Notes under the pieces: model-generated
What the model was told of the DNA's origin: nothing
What the model saw: only the letters and a program-made list of their open reading frames with translations
Databases searched by the model: none
Source: Thermothelomyces thermophilus ATCC 42464
Taxonomy: Eukaryota > Ascomycota > Sordariomycetes > Sordariales > Chaetomiaceae
Direction of reading: 5' to 3'
DNA: 64,000 nucleotides
Assembly (NCBI RefSeq): GCF_000226095.1
Contig: NC_016477.1
Coordinates: forward strand, 2,790,001 to 2,854,000
Made by a program: the position numbers and the translations under genes
Shown: positions 48,730 to 58,831 of the stretch, one piece after another
How the letters are laid out: the number at the start of each line of letters is the position of its first letter
Position numbering within the stretch: position 1 is the stretch's first letter

Positions 48730-49729
48730 ATGGACATGGATAAACCTACCGAAACGATCGCCTTTGATTTCGACCCCATGGATATTGATAAACCCACTGT
48801 AGCCGCCCCTATCGATTTCGACCCCATGGATATTGATGAACCCACTGCAGCCGCCGCTGTCGATTTCGACCCCATGGAGATTGACGGACCAGCTGAATTA
48901 AACACCGATAGGACCCGTTCCGGAAAGAACGCATTCGGTTGTCACTCCGAGTCCATTAACCACCAAGACACCAAAGGGTGCCCAACTTGTAAGTATTACG
49001 AACCCCACCATTTACATATGTGTTCTGCGGGCCACGCGAGGCCGACCGCGTCCGCAGATAGGGCAGAACTCTGTTAACTACCAGAAAGGTGGAAGACCTT
49101 TTCCCCCGGCCCGAACCAAACTCTCCAGGTCTAAGCGACAGAGTCATATCCAGCATTCGAAGAGCCAACCGACCACGGTTTCAGTGCAAGGCCTTAGCAA
49201 GAAGGACAAGTGGGCAGTACGATTAGAATCCCTGTCTAGCAGGCTCGTTAGACGTGATGCAATCAAGTGCTTTGCCAGCAACTGCGAGAAGATTTGGGGA
49301 GACTGGACATCATTGCTCCGGAAGACGACGTTGCCGCCTCATGTCGCTAGTTCGGATACCCGAGTCATCGCTGCATTTAGAGCTGTAGACGATGTGATCT
49401 CAGTAAAGCAAAGCACACATGTATTACGATGGCTTGCTTATATGCGGCTGACGGCTCTATTCGATCACCTCAAACACGTGGTCAAGTCGGAGAGGGAGAA
49501 TGGAGAAGCTCACAGAGAGCGCGGCGATCGCGATATCAGTGCGATTGTGGATATATACGAGAACGCCCAGAGACCTTTAGATAGGCCAGGGTTGAGGGAT
49601 ACGATACTGAGACATCGGCGGGCTGGCAAGCGGGTGCAGTCGCTAGCAGGCCTATCGCCCCTCTTCCTTCTCATCTACTCAGATAAAGCTAAGACGGTCA
49701 TGTATACAGTCCTCTATCTATTGCGGTAG
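48730..49729 (+). CDS. Gene Y, right copy: unknown protein with DPMDID repeats, possibly intact
   Basis: ATG at 48730 (MDMDKPTETIAF). Exon 1 (48730-48988) ends before GTAAGT; a 196-bp intron ends GGTTTCAG at 49184; exon 2 (49185-49729) continues in the right phase to TAG 49727. The protein is about 267 residues. Exon 1 encodes three to four 16-residue acidic repeats around FDPMDIDKPT. Exon 2 matches the left copy of gene Y: SRLVRRDAIKCFASNC, VIAAFRAVDDVI, LRWLAYMRL, LSPLFLLIYSD. No stops in either exon, so this may be the working copy. The intron is inferred; without it the two reading frames are separate. Family and function unrecognised. Gene X right lies just upstream in the same orientation. 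Confidence 0.55.
48755..48880 (+). repeat. 48-bp coding tandem repeat in gene Y (right)
   Basis: Repeats of GATTTCGACCCCATGGATAT with a 48-bp period encode FDPMDID-KPT-AA blocks. The third unit has changed to PMEIDGP. The period keeps the frame. Confidence 0.75.
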
Positions 49730-50085
49730 CTAATCTTTGTATACTAATTTATACTATAGCAGAGATACTAAACGGATAGCTAACCGAACCTTAGCGCTAA
49801 TTGCAGCTAAAATTCTCCAGAGGTATCCTACCCGGTTCGTCCGCTTCTGTACACGTCTCGCCGTAGAAGTCGAACGGGCGATCGGGGCGAATCGTTCCTC
49901 AAACATGCATAATATCTAGAATATCGCGCGTCGAGAGGACAATAGATGGCTTGGAGAACATTAAGAACTCGGGCACGTTTTTCGATGGCGGCGGTTTGCC
50001 GTGGCATGTGGTGGGGAGATTGGTAGAGGTATAGAGGTCTGGCTTTTTATAGCGGCTTGTAGCTTTGGGATAGATTTTGTGACGG
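49730..50085. other. Region with one weak small frame on each strand
   Basis: A minus-strand frame from ATG 50007 reads MPRQTAAIEKRARVLNVLQA and runs 59 codons to a stop; it looks protein-like but has no known motif. A plus-strand 60-codon frame overlaps it. Neither is certain. Confidence 0.3.
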
Positions 50086-50351
50086 CTTGCATTTCACGCC
50101 TTACCTACATTTCACGCCGGCCTGCATTTCACGCCGGCCTGCATTTCACGCCGCCCCGCATTTCACGCCGGCCTGCATTTTACGCCGGCCTGCATTTCAC
50201 GCCTCCCGCATTTCACGCCTCCCGCATTTCACGCCGGCCTGCATTTCACGCCGCCCTGCATTTCACGCCGCCCTATATTTCACGCCGCCCTGCATTTCAC
50301 GCCGCCCTGCATTTCACGCCGCCTTACATTTCGTACATTTCACACCGACCT
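50086..50351. repeat. 17-bp minisatellite (ATTTCACGCC core)
   Basis: Fifteen to sixteen units of about 16-18 bp, core ATTTCACGCC followed by GGCCTGC, GCCCTGC or TCCCGC. Variants with T for C (ATTTTACGCC, CCTATATTTC) fit RIP-type change. The open frame across it is a by-product. Confidence 0.85.
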
Positions 50352-51920
50352 GAACCACGACTTGCGATCTAATCTGCTTTCAGCCACAAGTTCGTCCAAA
50401 ATGATCGATCCGAGGCAAAAGAAGCCTTTCTCTTTAATTCTTAGTTAACTAAGTATTTTAGCTTAGCCAGGGACTACGTTAAATATTCTCATACACTCTT
50501 ACTATCCAATAGCTAGCATCCCCGTAGTGTATACTATAGTTAAACTAGTATTCTGAGATTAGAATCCTATAACAAGAAGGGGGCGAAGAACAGGGGATTC
50601 ACGAATAGGTTCGAGTCCTGTCCCCGCCTTCAAAATTAGCCGCCGACGAGAACAAGTCGCGGGGTGAGAACGCGAACGTGTTGTGTAGATGTAAACGCGG
50701 TGTAGGGACGAAAAGGCCAGCACGAACAGCTTTGTCGAATGTATCTAAGATCAAAGAAGTGCTATCAATTCAGGACGTATAGTCAGATGTACCAACTCCG
50801 TTTCTACCGCTATATTAGAATGCGAGCGCTAAGAACCTACCTATAGTCAAAGCCCTTAGGGGTCTTAAAGTTAAGTTATAGGAAGTTAAGGGAGTTAGGC
50901 TTAGATCTTGCTATAGTAGTCTAGCAATAGTAGAGCAGCTTAGGGGTAGCTTATAATAGTAGGGTAGCTAAGCAAGGAAGCTATAGACAAAGTTAATACA
51001 TTGGAAACTCGAATTGCCTAAGGTGCCTACACTAGTATTGTCACTAACTAGGTGACGTTCCTACTGTTACGTTTATTCCTGTTAGCCCTGCCCCTCTACC
51101 CCTCCCCCTAAATAGGTTTAAGCCTATCCCTACCCCTAAATATATTAAAGCCTGTCCCTCTTATATTATAGTTTCTGCCTACAACGGCTATATCAGTGCC
51201 GGCTCGGCCTAGTATACAGGTTATAGAAGCTAAGGTTCGCCAAGTCCCACGTAAGACGATCTAGCTTATCTTCGTCACATCGCGATGTAGGTAGCGAGAA
51301 GTGTACGTGTTTCCGTACAGGTTGCTCTAGCTCGAAATGGCGGCTCTGTATATAGGGCGGCTGCCTAGCGATTCTGGCGTTCTGCTTATAGATCCTCCGC
51401 TCCAGGTCCCCCGTGTACCGGTAGGGAGCGGCGTTAATGTGCCGGTCGGAGTAGCGGCTTCGAGGTTTGGGCTCCTCGTAATACAGATGTGGGGTCGGTG
51501 GACGATAGCTACGCTCTGAGCCCGCCTAGGCCGCTAGATGAAGCCGCTTGGGATAGTGATGTATGGTGATGCTACACCTGTTTGAAGACAGCGTTAAAGT
51601 TAGGTACGAGCCTTGTATAGTGACCGATGAGGTATGCCCTTCTCTTCTTTTGAGTAGGTAAGATGTCTTAAGAGCCTGTGTTCTTAAGAGTACCTAGGCC
51701 GTGTTCGTATATCCTGATTTACGTCGGTACTTCGTGTTCCCGCTTTACGTTTGTGGCAGCCTAAAGAGCATATATAAGCGCCTTTCTTATCGTTTGCTCT
51801 TCCTTCTATTTAATATAATTAGACTAAGCTCGCAGATTTTACTATTCTCCTTACATTGTCAACCTATTAATAAATGGAAATCTCGTCACTTAGATAACGG
51901 AAAATATATCCTCCCTTGCT
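50352..51920. other. Degenerate region: tRNA-like 3' half and a DUF3723-like remnant
   Basis: No intact gene in 1.5 kb. At about 50610-50637 GGTTCGAGTCC plus CCCCGCC resembles a tRNA T-arm and 3' acceptor without a matching 5' half. At 50826-50960 an AT-shifted stretch (CTAAGAACCTACCTATAGTC) resembles the DUF3723 gene at about 38990, and AATAGTAGAGCAGCTTAG resembles its AMIEQL coding stretch. The region 51337-51519 is open for 60 codons with no motif. Confidence 0.35.
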
Positions 51921-53342
51921 AAGCAGTATACAAGTCTTTGACTTAATAACAAGATTAAGCCTCTCCTTCATCGATATAGCATCCTGTATGACAAGAAAGC
52001 TAACAAGGAGAGTCTACTTGCGTTGTTACGGGTAAATGGGGTCCCCCTAGACCAGGTACAACGGAACGAAACAGCGCCAGACCTCGACAAAGTCGAAGTT
52101 TATAGTCTCGAGCAGATTGCTCGGGATTATCCCCCTCTCAGCTCCGATGAGAGCTCCAGCGACGGCATAGACGAGGACTCCGGCGGCAGCTCTGGTAATG
52201 GCTCTGGTGACGGCATGGACGAAGACTCCGGCTCTGGTGACGGCTCTGGCGACTGCATGGACGAGGACTCCAGCGGCGGCTCTGGTGATAGCTCCGGTGA
52301 CGGCCCTAGTCCCGGCTTGGTTTCAGACTCGACTTCAATAACAACAAGGTTAACCTAATGTCTACTCGACCTTCTAGACTATAAACGCCATACAGAGAAG
52401 GCAAGGCAGGCCGGTATCCCTGATCTAGCTAACAAACTTACCGACCTCAAGCGACGGCTGCTACTTGAATATCCTACAGCCTCGGCATGCTTGCCTATAA
52501 TCAAGAGGGGCCTTGGCCAAGCGAAGCTTAAACAGAAAGTTTCCGATCTTATAGATTGGTTTGCGTCGGTAGCCAAGAGTCAGAACATCCCTGTTAGTCC
52601 TGCCCTTGTCTTCTTCGACTCCTATCTGTCCTTGCCGAAGCTAGACTTCGTAGCCTATCTTCTTGACAAGGATGGCTGCCGAGAAGGTTAATACGGGTAT
52701 ACTAGCAACCCTAATACCAGGAAGCAAGCTGCTAAGCGCCTTGACTATCTCTGGTCCCTTGCCTTAGACTCGCCCGAGGCCATGGCTACGACCACGGCCT
52801 CGTCCGATCCGACTGCTGCCTAAGATTTCTTCATGGACGTCATCGACCCCTACGACGGTGTACCAAGCAGGGGGAAGGTTATCAGAATCCATATGACGAA
52901 GAAGAATATCCTTGTAGTCCGACTCGACAGTCTGTCGGCGCAGTATCCGGATCTTGGGCGTGGCCTCTAGGTCGAGTGCAAAAGCGAAAAGGAACTGGAG
53001 GTATACAAGAAGTATGTGAAAGCAGGCTCAAAAAAGCTGAATTCGGAAGAGGCGACTCTACTAGATGGCTGCAAAGCAGCAGACTTCCACCTCGATTGTG
53101 TTTTCAGGATGAAGTGGGGGAAGGCATACCACTGCCATAGGTACGGCTATGTAAAGACCGGGGATATCCGCCGACTATTGATGTTCTCGAAGACTGCCCT
53201 CTCGAAGGCGTTCAAAGGGGCCGCTATGGAAATGCTCCAGAAGCACTTGGAAAGAACCGGCCAGTCTAGCTACGAGGGTACGGACGATGCTCAGCCCGAG
53301 GTGATCAAATTGAGGGCGAAGCGGCCTGTCCTAGTTCAGTAG
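51921..53342 (+). pseudogene. Unknown fungal gene with Ser/Gly/Asp-rich repeats, inactivated
   Basis: One frame runs from before 51921 to TAG 53340, interrupted by TGA 51939, TAA 52356, TAA 52689, TAA 52821 and TAG 52968. The upstream start is not resolved. Protein-like blocks between the stops include KPLLHRYSILYDKKANKESL, VEVYSLEQIARDYPPL, RLDYLWSLALDSPEAMA, DVIDPYDGVPSRGKVIRIHM and KTGDIRRLLMFSKTALSKAF. A low-complexity acidic tract (SGDGMDEDSG-like, about 52150-52310) sits near the N-terminal third. Four of the five stops are explained by single C-to-T changes at Gln or Arg codons. No domain recognised. The consistent frame over 1.4 kb supports a real former gene. Confidence 0.6.
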
Positions 53343-54229
53343 CCGCCATCATCTTGACGGCATTTGGCGGCCCTAGTTCCAGCCGGGTTTCCTTACGAAT
53401 TGAGCCGGACACTTGGTTTTGTTGTCAGGGGTCACTGTCAGTTGTGTTATAGTAGCAGAAAGGTAGCCATAGCTTGTCTCTTTGGGTTGCTGTTGTTATC
53501 TATTTTGGCTTATTTTCCTATAACTACTGCTTTGTCTCTTCGGCTTTGTTCACTTACTTTTATTTATTTTCAGCCGTTGTTCTTATTAGCCTCAGTAATA
53601 ATCATGTATATAATTAGTTCAGCAGTAGATATCTTACCATAGCTTGTGTTTACGTCCTACCTATCCCAGACCTTAACAATTGACTGCTTCCCCAAGCCTT
53701 GTCTCGCTTTTTCTACTCTCTATATACAATTATAATCCCTTATAACGTCAAACCTGCTAACAATGCTAAATAATAGAATCTCCCCCCAGTCTACAACCAA
53801 ATTAGTTTCTAGGTAGCACATTCATCTAATACAGAGTACAATGGGAGATGCTAGGTAAGGGGCAGACAGATCTACTACGTTATAATGGCCTTGGCAGGAG
53901 AAGCGATGGCTAGGGCAGTGGTGTGATTTGTGATGCGTGATGGTACCTTTTAAGCAGCATTCAACGCCAAGGCAGCCCGAGGAATGTGCTCGATTTATAT
54001 ACATTACAACTCCTACCGTTCCTAAACCCCTAAGCTACAAGGAAGTATACTCTCTATAGGGTGATCAGATCTTTAACCGGTTAATCTTCTTAGGTTTACT
54101 CCGCCGTTATAGGCTCGCCTAATCCGCAATATCTCGTACAAATTTCTCTAGATATACAGCAACACCCTATCGTCCTATAGTACTAAACGGTAGGCCTCTG
54201 TACTACGCGGTCCTAGAGCCCGATACTAC
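53343..54229. other. Spacer, no gene seen
   Basis: T-rich sequence directly after the 52-kb gene, then mixed DNA. Short open stretches (53364-53642, 53822-54004) carry no motif. Confidence 0.45.
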
Positions 54230-56286
54230 CGCTCGATCTATTCCCCTACCGATCCCGTACGCTCGTAGAACTCCCGCAGCAGATCGGGACATCGCTCGAA
54301 ATGCTTAGGAGGTTCCTAAGTGTTTTCCCTAGACCCGTACCCTTCCCACTGGACCAAGTACCTTACCTGGAAGTCGAGAATGTTCTCGACATCAAAATAC
54401 TCTCCCTGAGGCTTCTTAGTCGTAGAAGCTACCCCTGCGGAGCGCGGCTTTGGAATTTTATACTGACTTCGGCAAGGCGTTACGTGGCGGGTTGTCGGTC
54501 TCTAAGTCCGTTGTAACCGGGAGCTGGCGCGATGTGGATCTGCCTGCCCCTTAGGTGCCGTTTTGCTAACTGTAGAGGTCGAAGTGCTTATCCTATGGCG
54601 CTTTTGTAGTAGCTAGGTAACATCTCCCCGACCGTGCTCTCTAACGCCGTCCTTGACAGGTCTAGGGTTATCTCCTATATCAGTACCGCTACGTAGGCGA
54701 CAGCCTAAGCTGTGCTAAAGCCTGACGCGGTCCTAGCTGGCGGATGGCTGTATAGATGGCTGTAGGGATAGCCCGACATCAGCCAGCATACGGTCGTTGT
54801 TGCTCATGGCTTCCGACGATCCCTCGACGAACTTGTCGTGGTCGAGGCGGGCGTTAAGGCGGTCGAGGATGGCGTGGAGGGCGGCGGCGGCTACACTCGC
54901 CCCACTCCCTTGTCCTTGCGACGCCACGAAAGGACTTCCTACACCCTGCTCTGCTCTGCCGCCCGGCAGCCGAGCATCACCTTGCTTCAGGCCGTTCGTT
55001 TGATTGCTATTGTTATAGTGATTACGGTACTAGGCAAGGGCGTTACCACCAGACCGGTGCTATGTTTCTACCCTATGTTTAGAGGCGGTACTAGGTAAAC
55101 TCCGGTACTAGGAACGTCACTCGGCATTTGCTGGCGTAGGTTCGCTAATGCTCTGATGGTACGGCAATACCAATAGGCTTGCCTAGCGCTCCTAAACTTA
55201 TAGCAACCTGATAGGATTATCCTTACTCGGCTTTCCGGTCTTGTCTGGAACCGGCGGATGGCGGCAGGCTGAACCGCTCGTCTGGTCACCGCCGCGGTAG
55301 TAATCATAGGATATAGAGCGGTAGCGGCTATCCGATTCCCGTCATATCTCCTCCCCCTCTTTGGAGGCAGCCGTATACGGTTCCTAGACATTATAGCAGA
55401 AGTGACGCTTATCCTGCTCGTCATAGGAGAGATATTTCGAATTGTTGTTTGACGTTGTTCCGTATGGCTCTACGAATGGCCGGGGATCACGTTGACATCT
55501 ATGATCAGGGCGTACGGCCTTGTGTTTAACAAGGGAAGCAGCATCTGTCGCTAGAGCGGTATTGCTGTATATGGTGTGACTAGGGGCAGATGCCTATCCT
55601 GGCTGACACGTAGCCGAGGCCGCGTTGGCTAATCGGGATAGCTTTGTAGAGGGAGCTATATATAAGATAGACGAGGGTGCTAGCAGGCATCCCAGGCTAC
55701 CTTTTTGCTATTTGTCACTAGATTTATCGTCGCTCGACTCATCGTCATAGGACTTATCATCGTAAGACTCGTTGTCGTGAGTCTCACCATTGCTTGGCTT
55801 ATCGTCGCTCGAAATCTCGATTACGTCCTTTGGTAGCATCTTAGTACCGCCGATATCGCCATGGTGCGGTCAACCGGTATGTTAAGGCCGTGGCAGGCGG
55901 CTGCTGCCTCTGGTAGTATGAGCAGTGGTAACATTGTTTTCTGCTTAAGTGTGTTAGTAACCTGTGGTCTAGTCACGATGAGAATTCCAAGCTATACCTG
56001 TGCTAGCACCACTCTCAGATTTGAACTTGTGCCAGCTGCCGAGGCTGAGCTTATTAGACTCGTCAGATTTATTATCGCTTGAAATCTCGATCAAGCCATT
56101 TTGCGGCATCTTGGTGTCACTGCGCTGTGCACCGCCTACGTTGTACAGCGACGGCAGAGATGGCGACTGCAAAGGAGTTTTGGAGATGGATGAGGAGGGG
56201 AGTTTCAGAATCGGAAGATTAGGGAGTAGACGATTAGGATGCGCCGCCGCAAGGGGGATAAGAACCTTTTTAAAATCTGTTGCCAT
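54230..56286 (-). pseudogene. Chromodomain reading frame with upstream SUMO-interaction-like motifs, heavily interrupted
   Basis: From ATG 56286 (MATDFKKVLIPLAAAHPNRL) a single frame on the minus strand carries two copies of an IEISSD motif (NGLIEISSDNKSDE near 56070-56110 and KDVIEISSDDKPS near 55800), a helical block (SVAAAALHAILDRLNARLDH near 54850), a basic linker (TTKKPQGEYF) and a chromodomain at 54247-54395 (DVENILDFQVRYLVQWEGYG, then EPPKHFERCPDLLREFYERT). [VI]EI-S-S-D resembles a SUMO-interacting motif; chromodomains bind methylated histone H3. About twenty in-frame stops, mostly TAG, interrupt it; in the chromodomain the conserved Trp of TWEP reads TAG at 54316. The segments share the same frame, but the stop count is not far below chance, so the single-gene reading is an inference. 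Alternatives: a retroelement chromodomain plus an unrelated acidic ORF. Confidence 0.45.
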
Positions 56287-57149
56287 GGTGTTACTTAGTA
56301 CGTCTGTGCTGCTAAATTATAGAATAGTTTATAAGACTGTGACGGGGAACAACGTTAGAAAGAAGTAAGGGGCAAACTGAGGCTATCTTTGCGCTTCTGA
56401 GAACTCAGAGAACGAGCGAAATATATACGCCTAGGCGGAAACTCGGACCCGGCAACTAAGCAGGAGACGAGCTAAACCTAGCAGAACCTAGCCTCCTACT
56501 CCCTATACGCTCCGCTAATCGCGAAAGATCCTAAGTAACGTGCTGGGCTGTAAAGGACCTGGTTGTACGCCTAACCTCGGGCACCCGGCCAGCTCGGTGG
56601 CCGTGATAGCTACATAAACCGGGTCCCTTCCTCTTCGTCGTCTATGCAGCCGGAATCACTAATCGCGAGGCAGAGGACAGTTCACCGAGCTACCATACGC
56701 GTAAACGCTAACCTCGCACCGTCGGCCTTCCCAAGGGCCGTGTCTGCGACAACAAGGATCGCCCATCACATAGCGTTGCTTCGTGCTAGAAAAGGCAGCT
56801 TCTGTAGGATGTTTTTGGTGCCACGAGTTACAACCCTGACCTGAACACTATGATCCATTGCGTCTCGTTAGGGATTGCTCAGCAGGGCGGATTGGATCAG
56901 GCAATACGTGCCTCGTCCCCTCCTTATACGACGATCTGTGGCCTCCTTTCTACACGACCAGGTTCCTTATCCCTGTTATCATACTGCTGATGCCACCAGT
57001 AGCAAGAAATAGGGGGCACCGAGCTGCTTAATATACGCGGTAGTTCCGTCTCTTTGCCGTCTTACTCTAGCTAAAGCGAAAGCAACGAATCACCTGTCGT
57101 GAACAGGTTCCTAGGCTTGTCGTTAGCCCCTTCATCCTACGGTGTGACT
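56287..57149. other. Spacer, no gene seen
   Basis: Normal-GC sequence. A plus-strand 66-codon frame (56644-56844) has no recognised motif. Confidence 0.4.
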
Positions 57150-57900
57150 CGTGAGCCGCCCGCATTACCGGAGAGATTATGTCATGTCGAGTCCGCCTCG
57201 TCACCTCTGCAGTTGGGCCCGCGCTACGACCTTCCCTCGAAGGCTCTTCCCGGTTGGATCACCCCTGACCGAGGTCTCATTGTCGTATCGGCTTAGCCTT
57301 TGCGAGCCGACCGTAGAGCCGGAGACGCTACGTCATGTCGAGTCCGCCTCGGCACATCACCAGTCAGTCCCGCGCTGCGACCTTCCTTTGAGAGCCCTTC
57401 CTGGTTGTATCGCCCCTGACCGAGGTTCATCTTCGTGGTTGGCTCAGCCCCCGGGAGCCGCCTGTAGAACCTCGGAGGCCCTGTCATGTCGAGTCCGCCT
57501 CGTCCCCTCCTCAGCTGGGCCGCGCCGTGACCCTCCCTCGGGGGCTCCCCCGGTTAGATCACCCCTGACCGAGGCCTCATCATCGTTGTTGGTTAAGCCC
57601 CCATGAACCGCCGCATCACCGGAGAGGCCAGGTCATGTCAAGTCCGCCTTGTCATCTCCACAGTTGGGCCCGCGCTGCGACCATCCTAAGGGACTCTTCC
57701 CGGTTGGATCGCCCCTGACTGAGGCATCATCGTCGTGTTGGCTTAGCCCCCGCGAGCCGCCCGCAGAGTTGGCGAGGCCATGTCATGTCGAGTCAACCCT
57801 GTCACCTCTCTAGTCGAGCCCGCTGCGATCTTTCCTTGAGGCCCCTTGCCAATAGGATCATCTAGCCAAGTTAAGCGCTCATGGTTGTTGACGCCAGCCC
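57150..57900. repeat. 150-bp tandem satellite, five units
   Basis: The anchor GTCATGTCGAGTCCGCCT recurs at 57181, 57332, 57483, 57632 and 57782, giving periods of 151, 151, 149 and 150 bp. Each unit also has CCCGCGCTRCGACC, CCTTCC and ATCRCCCCTGACCGAGG blocks. Units are diverged by substitutions with a rough match throughout, and the last unit degrades near 57850. The open frame at 57151-57606 is incidental. GC-rich, near nucleosome repeat length. Confidence 0.85.
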
Positions 57901-58831
57901 CCGCCCACCTAAACCTGTCTGCGGCCGCTGGAGCCGCGGCGTGTGATCTAATCTAATCCGAGTCACCAAGCTGCCGTTCTCGCGGCCGGCGGCCTGCGTC
58001 CCTTGCCGCAGCTGCGCTCATATCCGGCCCGATTGCGGATAACGACGTGGATATTATGCAGATGGCAATATTCCGAATGCGACATATAGAGGGGAAGAGG
58101 GGTAACCTTCTCCGCGCCTCCGTGTATTGACGCGGTCAGTTCATGCGGCAACGCTGCAGATGTTCAGAGCGGGGACGTGATCTCGCAATTTCGCCTGGAA
58201 TCCGGTAGGCGGACATGGCCGTTGGCTTACACACTGCGTGAATTCCTGCGGCATAAGGTGTTGCTACGTACAGGGCGAGAGCATGGCGAGATTGTGAGAG
58301 CTCCCGCGTTGGCGAGTCTCACAGACGAGCGGTAATTAGCGAAAGCTGTAGCCGACAAAGAAGGCGAATCTGGATGGTCTCAAGACGGCTACGCCACAAG
58401 GACGCAGGGCTTGGTAGGTTAGTTGCCGGGCGAGTTCGAGAAATATGGAAAGAGGGAGAAGACAAGCGGTGGAAAGGAAAACGCATATAGCGTGGCGAGA
58501 CGAGTGGCAGTAGAGTGGACGTAGAAGAGGAAAAGGAGGGAAGGGAGCGCCAGGCTAAGGGGGATAGAGCTTGGCGTGATTCGCCATCCGTACTGTAAAC
58601 AATTAATCCGTAACGTTATGTATTTAGAACCACTTGATGTCTGTGATCGCGCATTGAGACCTGATTAGGTACCGTGGTGGTCCTCGTGGGTCCAAGTTGA
58701 GGAATCAGAAATGGTAAGGATTAATTATCCGGAAGCACGTGCACGGCTCACACCATTGCCTAGGTAACCTACATTGTTTACTACCCCTGAGATCTTACGG
58801 ACGCTCTCACCTAGCATTGCCGGCATCGGGA
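57901..58831. other. Spacer downstream of the Est1-like gene, no gene seen
   Basis: No conserved frame found. Purine-rich around 58440-58570. The gene to the right ends at 58832. Confidence 0.45.

Noticed and set aside
50001-50372. A 123-codon frame over the 17-bp minisatellite
   Set aside because: It is open only because the repeat lacks stops in these frames; two overlapping frames are equally open.
57151-57606. A 151-codon frame in the 150-bp satellite as a gene
   Set aside because: Unit lengths of 149-151 bp change the frame from unit to unit, so the translation is not periodic; no start context or motif.
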